Below, in pieces: positions 42,801-51,791 of a DNA stretch of 64,000 nt. The stretch covers positions 5,304,539 through 5,368,538 of the forward strand of contig NC_087070.1 of NCBI RefSeq assembly GCF_963678635.1. Reading direction: 5' to 3'. Position 1 is the first letter of the stretch; each line of letters begins with the position of its first letter. The notes under the pieces are model-generated. The model did not search any database, was not told the DNA's origin, and was given only the letters and a program-made list of their open reading frames with translations. This stretch comes from Symsagittifera roscoffensis (taxonomy: Eukaryota; Xenacoelomorpha; Acoela; Convolutidae). A program made the translations under genes and the position numbers.

Positions 42801-43678
42801 TAAACTTTTGCCAAAGTTTAAAAGTTTGTTGTTACTACTGTTATATCATTTGTAAAAGACAGCTCGAGGACAGTTCAAGTCGTTTTTTATGCATTGTAAA
42901 AGCAAGAACGTCCAACCTTTGGTGCTTTGAGTAACCAATGTCTTTGTCACTTGGGTTCGGTTGCAAACAGAACCCACATTGTTTCAGAAAATAAAATTAG
43001 GAAGAAAAAAAACAACTTTTTGGTTTAAGGCAAATACACCTATCAAACAATTCCATTTAATGGAAAAATAGCTATCATACAGTTCCATTGTAAGGAAAAA
43101 ATGGTTATCATGTGATTTTCATACGATTTTTTTATTCTATGGAAATGAATGGACTCGTATGATAAGCATTTTTTCCATAGTATGGAATTGTATGACAAGC
43201 ATTTTTTGTCAACCCGGGTCTCTCATGATTTTCATTGAATTTAACATATGATTTTTATTGAATTTAGTTTTAAGAACAAAAATATGTGTAATATCCTGAC
43301 TTAGTCCTTATTGTAGCATTCGGACAAGTGAAAGCAAAGTTTACCAGTAAGAACGCGCAAGTAGAGGAGGAAGAACAACAAGACTGCTCGTATCAGGGCA
43401 AAGCCCTGAATGTTCCGACTGCCTTTTAAGGTTTTATGGAGCAGTAATAACATTAAAAAACAAATGAAATAAAATAAAATGAATTTTTTTCTAAAATTTA
43501 AAATATTTTTATGAAAGTCATCACCCCACATGCCATATAAAGTACAAAAGGATAGATTTCACTCCTTGTAACAAATCAATTATGGCAAATAAGCTTCTTC
43601 TAACCAATTTGGAACGATTTCTAAGACGGATTAAATCTCCGCTTACGCGTTAATAGCGCGAAAAATATCGCGCGTTAA
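39854..43678. repeat. Satellite-like tandem array, about 562-bp unit, possibly bounded by inverted ends
   Basis: Units start near 39885, 40541, 41104 and 41666, plus a partial 93-bp unit at 40448-40540. Landmarks are 'ccgaaatgggcatatcgcgacagtcgtg', 'tgcgggcgtgg' and 'ataagcttctttcaaccaa'. The last unit is cut at about 42150 and resumes at about 43571. The ends, TTAACACGCG...AAATTTTTGCG (39854) and the complement of GCGCGAAAAATATCGCGCGTTAA (43656-43678), are roughly inverted. All ORFs inside are repeat translations. Confidence 0.85.
42203..43218. mobile_element. TIR element inside the satellite
   Basis: Termini CCCAGGTTGAC (42203-42213) and GTCAACCCGGG (43208-43218) are inverted. Each is followed inward, after a small indel, by AAAAAATGCTTATCATACAATTCCATA-type sequence. 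The 'atcatac.attccat' motif recurs inside on both strands. There is no transposase frame. The array unit is broken on both sides (about 42150 and 43571), so the whole inserted piece is about 1.4 kb and the flanks of the TIR element are unexplained. Confidence 0.55.
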
Positions 43679-43813
43679 TTGTCCTAAATTGGCCAAAATG
43701 GCAATCTTTAAACCCCATAACTTTATGAAAAATGATCACAGGTGAAATATCTATTCAAATTTAAGATCAGGACAACAATACCGTTTGAATGATATAAAAA
43801 AATTCCGTCAAAA

Positions 43814-44086
43814 ATGCCTAGTAAAAGTCGAAATTTGTCTGAAGAAATAAAAAACCCATCCCGAGCACAAGTATTCCGTTACTTTCGTATCAAAAGTCGG
43901 AACAATACCTCAGCTTCAAATTCTAGCTATGAAGAATCAGTCAAATTATTTATCAGAAAAAGGCTGAAAAAAAATATGAGTAAAAATGGTAGCAAAAGAC
44001 TTTTCTTAGATTTAGAAAAAAAATTGTTGAAAAAAGACCCAAATCAACTGGTTTTCCAACATTTTACCATGACAACTATTGCATAA
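43814..44086 (+). CDS. Small basic ORF, 90 aa, unidentified
   Basis: ATG 43814 to TAA-type end at 44086. The product is Lys/Arg/Ser-rich (MPSKSRNLSEEIKNPSRAQV; RKRLKKNMSKNGSKRLFLD). It follows the end of the satellite. A basic N-terminal piece of a transposase or a chance ORF are both possible. No homologous neighbour supports it. Confidence 0.2.
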   Translation: MPSKSRNLSEEIKNPSRAQVFRYFRIKSRNNTSASNSSYEESVKLFIRKRLKKNMSKNGSKRLFLDLEKKLLKKDPNQLVFQHFTMTTIA

Positions 44087-44255
44087 TTGATCGCTAGCTG
44101 GTGATAGCTGGTATTTTCACTCAACATAAAGACTGAAAAATGAGCAACTGTACCCGTTTACTGAGTATCTACACGTTTCTTTGAGCCAACGAGTCTAATT
44201 TTGGTCTGGAAAGTCTGGACATGCCAAAACTTTGTCGCGAAAGTATGGACATGAG

Positions 44256-44510
44256 TCTGGGACCTCGACCCGGGAAGACCGCTCAAAAACCGCTTAAAAA
44301 CCGCTCAAATCTTGCTTGAAAAACCGTTCAAAAATCACCACAAGAAATGAGCGGTTTTTTAAGCAAGATTTGAGCGGTTTGAGCGGTTTTTCCAAAAAAA
44401 AACCGCCCAAACCGCCCAAACCGCTTAAACCGCTCAAATTTTGCTGGAAAACCGCTCAAACCGCTCATATCTTGAGCGGTTTTTGAGCGGGATCTCGACC
44501 CGGGTCCAGA
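44256..44510. mobile_element. Fold-back element made of AACCGCTC/GAGCGGTT repeats
   Basis: About 255 bp that can fold on itself. The left half carries ACCGCTCAAAAACCGC and the right half GCGGTTTTTGAGCGG. The octamer AACCGCTC or its complement occurs more than ten times. CTCGACCCGGG is found at both ends (44264-44274 and 44494-44504) in the same orientation. Outer ends TCTGG / CCAGA are inverted. Non-coding. Confidence 0.7.
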
Positions 44511-45787
44511 TCCGAATCACATAAAATTGAACACGGTCTTATCATTTACAGTGATTGAAGTTTTGAAAAGCTCACGCAATGTTTTTCGCAACAAAAGTTT
44601 TACAACCTTAGCCGAACTGACACATGCGATAAAGGGGATGTTAAGTCCTTTCATAATTGGTTCAACATAGTGAAAGAGTTACCGTGCTTTCAGATATCGC
44701 TACGATCGGAGCCAATCTAAAAGTTGTTCAGTGACCTTTACCCATCGTGTTTGAACACATTGTCAAAGAAGCAAACATGATCATGACCAGAAAAAAAAAC
44801 TCCAAAATTGGGGCTGAAATTTTTTTTAAAAAGGCATAACAAAAAATACTACGATGAATTATTGCCTGCACTTTGGGTCTCTGATGAGTCTTTAAGTTTT
44901 AAGTGCTGCAGTGATGCTCCCGGGTTACCTAAACAGAGGAAAATCTTAGCCAGGAACTTAAAGGACCCCGGGCTATTCTGGAGTTCCTGGAAGGAGCCGT
45001 CTAAGAACCCTAGTAAGAAATCAAAATTTAAAATCAATTTCAGCGACAGTAAACCTCTCTTAACCTTTTCTTAATCTTTGCTCATCGACGTAAGAAAAAA
45101 AACAACGCTTTCTTTTTTAGGGCAAAGAAAACACTTGGAAAACTAGGCCTGGATACCTATTTAACCGTTCCGGGTTATCAAAGAAATCAAAGTTTTTATC
45201 ATTAAGATTGGCAACTGTCGGCTTTTGTTTGGAATATGCTCTAAATAAACACTCAATACTTATCACATGATTATGTTCATGAGCAGTTGAAAAGTCTAAG
45301 TTTGTTTTTCTTTTCAGAGCAAAAATTGACTTTTGAATCTATCGCTGATTCGTTTTTACTATTTTGCTATAGCATGAACATAGTTTGAAAAAAACCCAAA
45401 ACAAAAAATGGGTCTGAGTTTTAAGAGACCAATTAATGTTTGTAGACATATTTTGCCGCAAAATCCAGGCTTACCGGAGTCAAATGCTCACATTCTTATA
45501 ACGATTGAGTGTTTTGTAACGCTCTTTCTCGTCATCAAAAGACGATTAATAAAGCTTACTTCTGACAACTTCCTCGTTTCCTGATTCGACGTGCTGATGA
45601 AATATTATTTCTCTAAAACAAAAAAAATCTGGCTCGCCCCAGAGATTGGGTCAAAAAATTTGAATTAAGAAATTTAATCTCATCGCTATCTCATAAACTA
45701 ACTTTTTCGTTTTTTATTTTGGTGTGCCCGATGGGATTATTGTTTTTTATTCGAAAAAGAGTCAAAATTTCAAAATTGTGGTTCGGC
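44511..45787. other. AT-rich DNA, no gene seen
   Basis: A short open frame (44808-45074) includes a GC-richer patch, 'ctcccgggttacc...ccccgggc', with local inverted character. It has no family features. The left target duplication of the BEL element follows at 45788. Confidence 0.5.
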
Positions 45788-45792
45788 GCAAG

Positions 45793-46061
45793 TGTGGTGC
45801 ACCCTAGTATTCTTTAAGACTCGGGATCTAAAAAACCTGCTTCAACATCTGTAAATTATCGGCAATTTTAAACAGATAAACATGAAAATGAATAATATCT
45901 GATATCAAAGGTTCTCAAAACAAAAATCTGTATACTTTTTTGATGGCAAACTGTCCTTAATCGGACAAACCAAAAGTTTCAAGGCCTTTTATCTAAAAAA
46001 AATCTTATTTTAGCCTTTTAACTTTTGCGCCATAATGGCGTCATTAAATTAAGCGCGAACA
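45793..46061 (-). repeat. BEL 3' LTR (269 bp)
   Basis: Reads TGTTCGCGCTTAATTTAATG ... ending ...CACA on the minus strand. It aligns with 55961-56265 but lacks about 36 bp in the middle. Shared blocks include 'actcgggatctaaaaaacctgcttc'. Confidence 0.9.
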
Positions 46062-46073
46062 TCTTCCGCCTCC
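46062..46073 (-). other. BEL polypurine tract
   Basis: GGAGGCGGAAGA on the minus strand sits directly before the TG of the 3' LTR, where plus-strand DNA synthesis is primed. Confidence 0.8.
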
Positions 46074-46431
46074 AAAGGAGCAAAATCGGGTGCCAGTCTA
46101 ACGGCCATTCGAGTTAGCTCCCTGGAGCGGGTGGTGACTACGGCGGATCGGGCTACATTGTTTTTTCCTTAATTAAGGGTTTTTATAGGAGCCAAAGGGA
46201 AGTGTCCTCTTGGGCTGCGTTTGTCAAAAATCCACACTAAATCCCTGTTTTTAAAATAACGTCACTATCGGGGTGCAACTTACTGCGCTTGTTCATGGCT
46301 GGCACATAATCTCGAAGCCAACGACTCCAAATTGCGTTGGCGTAGCTTTGCGCTCGTATATATTGCTTTCGATGGTCGAAGTGCTCCTGGAAAGAGAGAG
46401 AAGGGAAGCTAGTGCCATTTCGGTCTAACAA
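46074..46431 (-). pseudogene. BEL integrase C-terminal tail (DUF5641-type)
   Basis: Reading from 46431: FDHRKQYIRAQSYANAIWSRWLRDYVPA (two motifs joined by the usual spacing) is the W..RW..EY.P pattern of the DUF5641 tail. A one-base shift near 46237 leads to DLVWIFDKRSPRGHFPL, and then a block NVARSAVVTTRSRELTRMAV ends in LAPDF just before the polypurine tract. The tail follows the catalytic core in BEL polyproteins and is thought to bind DNA. Stops near 46170 show it is dead. Confidence 0.75.
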
Positions 46432-46484
46432 AAATTAACCAGGAAATAAAACCTCAAAAGCATTCGGACTTGCACTTACTGATA

Positions 46485-47216
46485 TTATATGTCGAGTGTC
46501 AGTGATTGTTCTATGAGACAGAAAATTGTTTCAAGGACTTCGGGACTGAGCTTTCTACTTCCTAATATTGCGTAGAATACCCTTTTACAACACTGAACGA
46601 GACGTTTCCATGAACCACCGTGATGCGGGGCTGCCGGGGGGTTAAGATTCAACTTAATACCCTTTTTCGCCAGCTTTGGGGTGCTTGTGTGTTCCATGAC
46701 TGAGTACAATTCAAGAATTTTTTCTCGGCTTCCACAAAGTTGGTGCCGTTATCGGAAAAAATGACTGATGGAGTACCGCGACTCCCTTTCGATTCCCATT
46801 ACACACGAACTCATTTCCACGGACTATGTACACATATCAATATGTACAGCTCTTGTGGTCATACATGTAGAAAAGAAGCACCATCGTTTCTCAGAGCTCC
46901 TCCCAATTGAGACGTAAGAAGGTCCAAAATAATTAACACCACAAGTTGTAAAGGGAGGCTGGCCAAAACCAAGCCTTTCAATTGGAAGCTCTGCCATCAA
47001 AAGTGTGACAGTTTTGGCTTTTCGCTTCCTGCGTGTAAGGCAGTGGACTTCAATGGACTCTAATAAGGAGCGAAGGTCCAAGACTGCAAACTCTATGTGA
47101 ACTACAGCTCGCAGCAGATAGTCTAAGAGCTGGTGCTGATAGCGATATTGAATGTCACTTACAAACAATTTCAAGAGTATGCCTTCCATCAATAATTTTT
47201 GGGTGCTCTGTTTCAT
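46485..47216 (-). pseudogene. BEL integrase zinc domain and catalytic core
   Basis: From 47216 downwards: HCLTRRKRKAK (zinc region), ELPIERLGFGQPPFTTCGVN with YFGP carrying the core start (BEL consensus has Asp here, and Asn in GVNYFGP replaces it), and FSTCMTTRAVHIDMC. After a broken middle with frame changes near 46740-46820, KLNLNPPAAPHHGGSWKRLV holds the PPAAPH..G..E/W block, and RKLSPEVLETIFCLIEQ follows. The Asp-to-Asn change and the broken middle make it inactive. In its day it inserted the element. Confidence 0.8.
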
Positions 47217-47218
47217 AT

Positions 47219-47907
47219 TCAGTTTTACTAGGTGGTGAACTCGCCCTATTGAACGTATGAGGAATGCGGGACCAAAAACGGTGCATATTGTGCAATACGG
47301 CTAGACTTACTGACGGTTTTGTAGCAGGACAGGAGTGAAAATTCCGCCTCAAATGATTTCTTTTGGGAAATCAACAAATGTCGTTGTTTGGTAACCTCTT
47401 ATTCAACCGGATTGGTTTTTTTCTTGACTTTAGTTTCGGACTCAGTCTGAGCATCAATGCAACCACTAGCTGGAGTATTCGAAACGAGCTGAATTCTTCC
47501 CATGCAAATAAAATGGGTTGTTTTTGCTTTTGTACAATGTTTGAAAAAAAAGAGGCCTGATCCAAACCTTCATTAAGGTCACAGGCCGGACCAGCCAGGT
47601 GGATCAATTAAGTACTTCTATGCTCGGCTTGTAAGACCACTAACCATTTTTCAGCAGACTTGGCCCGTTCACCCAGTTGCTTGTTTTTAAGGACTCCGCT
47701 GAGATTCCTCTGTTTCCCGTACCAGTAGGGTTGTCCCAACTCAAGACGTGAAACCACAACTCAAGACGTGATCTAAGATTTTACTTTCCAGAATCTCTCC
47801 AATCAGGTTTGGCACGAATATGGGTTGCTTAGTACCTGAGTTTAACCTGTCATTCCACATTAACGTGTTTGACACAGGAATGGTTAGATTTTTCAGGATA
47901 TCGTCTT
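47219..47907 (-). pseudogene. BEL RNase H-integrase connection region
   Basis: The piece at 47607-47371 (AWEEFSSFRILQLVVALMLR) corresponds to the 'FSSW.KLLRVVAW.LRF' helix after RNase H, and MRRNFHSCPATKPSV (about 47352) to the loop before the zinc domain. 47740-47773 contains a duplicated 'caactcaagacgtga'. Frames change several times. No catalytic function is expected in this connector. Confidence 0.6.
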
Positions 47908-48654
47908 TCAAGTGGGTAGCGAGTAACGCGGCCGCAGTTCAAGCTTTGGGATGGAAAGCCCTTTCATGGGCGCGACTCTTGCTTTTCCAATGACGAAAGC
48001 AACTTGTATTTCGATTGAAGTTTTCCCACTGGCTCGAAGAAAAATTACAGCACGAAAAACATTTTTTTCTGAGCTGTCACCGAACATGTGTAATTCAACA
48101 CGTTCAACTGACGCGGTGAAGTAGCTGCGCTTTATACTCATTTTTCCTTGAGATGGAAAACCAGAGTGCCAGGCAAGAAATTTTTTCGTGATATCAATGG
48201 TTAACTCATCATCCCATTGTTGGCCGTGATTGCGCCAGATTTTTTTTCAACAAAAATCGCCCTCTTACCGTAAGGGCGCTGCGAGACCAATGGGGTCGAA
48301 AACGGAAGATAAGAAACTAAACACTGTTCGTTGTGTTATCGAATTTTCAATATCACGGTTGACAGCACGGTTTACGACAAAAGTGTCTTCAATATGGTCC
48401 CACTTCAAACCAAGAAGATGTGAGGACTTATCTGCACAAGTTATAACATTTTTACTTCCTTGTTGAGGTGCGTTTTCGGAAGGGTTTAACTCATTATTAA
48501 CTTTTGTTACGGTTCTTATCCAATTAGTTAACTTGAAACCTCCTAGATCTAAGATAGTAATCAACTCTTGACTCAGTTTAAATGCAAAATCAGGATCCTC
48601 AAAGGAGTCTAGGTGGTCGTCCAAAAAAAATTCTCAAGAATTGCGGACGCTGCG
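47908..48654 (-). pseudogene. BEL RT C-terminal part and RNase H
   Basis: FLDDHLDSFED near 48624 is the RT catalytic loop (YxDD type). GGFKLTNWIRT and LGLKWDHIEDTFVV follow, then the thumb with SSVFDPIGLAAP (about 48270), a hallmark of BEL RT. RNase H is readable at 48141-47908 (VELHMFGDSSEKNVFRAV, with Asp in FGDSS, and KARVAPMKGLSIPKLEL). The joint to the RT N-terminus is disturbed by the duplicated gag/protease segment 48655-49416. Confidence 0.8.
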
Positions 48655-49416
48655 TCATGGAACAGTCCGTTTCAAGGCATAACTTGCACAAATTGGCGAA
48701 AGATATGTCTGGTTTACTGGCGTACAACCACATCGGCTGTGGAGTCCTCCCGCCACAGAAAAATGAAGGGAAGGTTGGTCCTCTGGAAGGACTTCGAGCC
48801 TTAAGGACATTCCTTGTAAGAACAATGTTAAGCAATCAGCACTCTGGAAATCGATGGAAACTTGGAGTTTAATTATGAGCAGTAACATTTTCGATGTAAT
48901 GATTGATGAAGGGTCGTTCGAGAACGAGCAACTAACTTCCAACGGAGCGGAATTAGAGTCTGCATGATTCGAACTTGCTTTTGGTATATTCTTGCTGAAT
49001 GATTTTCTATCAGCGTTTGTGTTCGCTTTATCTTGCTCTGCATTAGGTCTTGTTTCACCAGCGTTGGGTCTTGTGTGACTATCGTTACGGTTGGAATTTC
49101 GACTAGGATAAACATGTTCAGCACCATGGGAAAGTACACTATTGGTGCTAGTGCAACCGGGCTTGGTGCAATACTTTGCTCGGGGACAGAATGCGTGGAT
49201 CCCTTTTTAGCAGGAGAAGCACAATTCGTTTTCTGCAGACAATCTTCGCTCGTTGTGTTGAGGTTTTCTCCTTAAACAAAGAGTACTTCCACAAGGCACC
49301 GCTTCTCCTTGCAGATGATACAGATTATCTATTGCAGTCCGTTGCAGTGCATAACTTGCAAACGTCGGCAAATTTTTTGCACCAAAGGTATGTCTGGTGT
49401 TCTGGTGTACAACCAC
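48655..49416 (-). repeat. Misplaced duplicate of gag zinc-knuckle/protease-start segment inside the RT
   Basis: This matches 50459-51060 (for example IPKASSNHADSNSAPLEVSC and LLLIIKLQVSIDFQSADCL are encoded in both). It sits between RT fingers (HTFGAKNLPTFASYALQR, about 49330-49400) and the RT catalytic loop (48624). Short RT pieces (ggttggtcctctgg context) occur three times, at about 48773, 49473 and 50518, and probably mark the joints of the rearrangement. Confidence 0.75.
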
Positions 49417-50225
49417 ATTGGCTCTGGGATCCTCCCTCTACAGAAAAACGAAGGGAAAGTTGGTCCTCTATAAGGACTTCGACTTGTAAGACCATTCGTT
49501 CAATGTCAGCCGATACCAAAATGGAGGACAAAGAATATTAGGTTTTGCAGTAGGTCGGGTCCTACTAGCAACGATTCGTTCAATGACTGACCGTGGAACT
49601 TAGGCGCTCCATTAAGGACATGCCTCCTTTTACCAGGTTTATTTGGGTTCACCACCGGATGGTGAGGAAGATACCACTCGCGTATTCTGCCGTTTGAAAA
49701 GTTATGGGGAGGAACGTGAATCACATATCCCTTACTCAAATCATCCTCGATAGTTTTTGAGTATTGATTCCTTAAGTCAGGATCTTTCGCTAGACGTTTT
49801 TTCAACGATTTTAACTGAACCAAAGACAAAAAGTAGTTTTCTGGCAACCTCATAGTTTCTTCTACCCAGAGCATACCTACAGCGTATCTTGATCCATCAT
49901 GGACGGCGGATGAATCCAAAATTTTATTTGCCCTCTTGTCCGCGGCTGAAGGGGATTCAATGTGTTTAAAGGCCCCGTTTGACTCTATTTCATACCGGCG
50001 TTTGATTTGACCAGCTAGTTCGGTATCGTTTAGTATGCACTCGAAACAAGTGGAAAGGAAACCGGTAGATGTCGGCATCGGGCCGCTCAAGACCCACTCT
50101 ATTGAAAGGCGAACAGCTACGGGCGAAGTGTTTGTATTGAACTCACTCTTCAAATACATCTCGGGCCGAATAGCATGGAAGGAGTCCTGACAAAATATTA
50201 AGTCTACATCTGTAACTATATACAA
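49417..50225 (-). pseudogene. BEL protease-RT junction and RT N-terminal part
   Basis: An unbroken frame of 239 codons (50225-49506): IEWVLSGPMP and FWELE-like context (here FECILNDTEL) of the PR-RT joint, RLPENYFLSLVQLKSLKKRL, then REWYLPHHPVVNPNKPGKRR and HVLNGAPKFHGQSLNESLLV with GPDLLQNL. These are hallmark blocks of BEL RT fingers. After a shift, ADIERMVLQVEVLIEDQLSL (the palm block with the first catalytic Asp in its AD(I)E form) is readable at about 49525-49450. The RT is then interrupted by the misplaced duplicate. Confidence 0.85.
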
Positions 50226-51060
50226 TTAGTTTGATTGGAGCAAGGTACGCATAATTGCATTGTAAGCCATTGATGTTAATGGTATCGGTACCGGTTTAAG
50301 GTCATCCTTGACAAATGCGGTTAAACCGAATCTGTATTCAAACCCATCGAAGTTAGAAGATACTTTCATCTGAACTTGTTTCGTTTCAAAAACAGTCGTT
50401 GTGTTAATACCATTTACTGTGAGATCCAAATCTCTACCAGAAAGATTTAGACACTTGACTAATTAAACCGACATCCAGGAATGATGAGATGCTGAGTCAT
50501 AGAAAAATGTAGGGAAGGTTGGTCCTCTGGAAGGCTTTCGACTTGTAAGGACAGTCCTTGTAAGAACAATGTTAAGCAATCAGCACTCTGGAAATCGATG
50601 GAAACTTGGAGTTTAATTATGAGCAGTAACACTTTCGATGTAATGATTGATGAAGGGTCGTTCGAGATTGAGCAACTAACTTCCAACGGAGCGGAATTAG
50701 AGTCTGCATGATTCGAACTTGCTTTTGGTATATTCTTGCTGAATGATTTTCTATCAGCGTTTGTGTTCGCTTTATCTTGCTCTGCATTAGTTCTTGTTTT
50801 ACCAGCTTTGGGTCTTGTGTGACTATCGTTATTGTCGGGATTTCGACTAGGATAAACATGTTCAGCACCATGGGAAAGTACACTATTGGTGCTAGTGCAA
50901 CCGAGCTTGGTGCATTTGTTTGCTTTGGGTCACTGCCGGAAAGCGTGGATCCCTTGTGAGCAGGAGAAGCACAATTTGTTTTCTACAGAAAAATTCGCAC
51001 GTTGTCTTGGGGTTTTCTCCTTAAACAAAGACCACTTCCACAATCTTGCTTCTCCTTGAA
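50226..51060 (-). pseudogene. BEL zinc knuckles and aspartic-protease region
   Basis: ENKLCFSCSQGIHAFRQ carries a CCHC-type knuckle (the last Cys lost), followed by NKCTKLGCTSTNSVLSHG, the second knuckle in the C....GC...H..LLHG style of BEL Gag. A Ser/Asn-rich linker and the opening strand of the protease (KVLLLIIKLQVSIDF) follow. The expected D-S/T-G is not readable. Instead a short RT-like piece intrudes at about 50500-50570. The protease C-terminal half continues in 50429-50226 (DLTVNGINTTTVFETKQVQM). Confidence 0.65.
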
Positions 51061-51096
51061 GAGGATATAAGAAAGATATTCAAGCTTTTTCTGAAC

Positions 51097-51791
51097 TCTT
51101 CTTGTCGAGGCAAAAACTCTCGTTACTAGCAGTTCCATTGACTGAAATTTTAACGAGTGCCCAAACTCAGGCATCTACCAAAACAATTTTATCATTGCAA
51201 AAATTTGTGCCAGTCGGTCATGTTTGGAAGTTTGACCTTCAGAAAAAGTTTAGTCTTGATTTTGGGGTGAAATTCAACATTTCAATCATTCGAATTGAGC
51301 ATGTCATGCTCAAGTTTCTCGCGACAACTGAAAAAACCAGAAAAACAAGATCCGAAGATTCAAGCTATAATCGAGGGAAAGTAGTCAAAAAGAGCAGCGG
51401 GAAATTGCTATTCGTAATTTCGAAAACATAATTCGAACGAGAGTAGAACTGCCATATCCTTGGCAGAAGATGGAAAGTGATCACGGAGGAGAAGTAAATT
51501 AGAGTGGATCAGAGTGAAACTCCGGTGGAAAGGTGGACAGCTGAAGCTGCCCATTGGTCAAGATCAAAAAATTGTTTCTAAAATTAAAACTTACATATTT
51601 CAAATTTCTCGAATTAAACTCAATTACCCAATCCATTCTAGAGTTGCTTTATAAGTTAGTTACTCAATGCTAGAGGTCGTGTCGGTATGTGAGTAACTAA
51701 TTTAAGTTTCTTGGGTGAAATTTATTTTGTTATGTTGATTTAGGGAGAATTTTTAGATTGATCTTCTTGTCGAGGCAAAAACTTTTGTTAC
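51097..51791 (+). repeat. LINE-derived fragment inserted in BEL gag, flanked by 30-bp direct repeats
   Basis: The direct repeats tcttcttgtcgaggcaaaaact + 8 nt (51097-51126 and 51762-51791) match at 28 of 30 positions and encode BEL Gag (VFASTRR). The insert, 51127-51761, matches 59599-60239 and 62755-63400 of the LINE repeat on the plus strand. It includes an open frame (51102-51431) that begins as the LINE RT start (TSGIYPNNF-like) and then loses RT character. Confidence 0.75.

Noticed and set aside
39854..43678. CRISPR array
   Set aside because: Units of 562 bp without spacer structure, in a eukaryotic genome.
51102..51431. 109-codon plus-strand frame also present at 59667
   Set aside because: It lies in the LINE-derived repeat. 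The third copy (about 62830) is broken, and after the first residues it has no RT motif.
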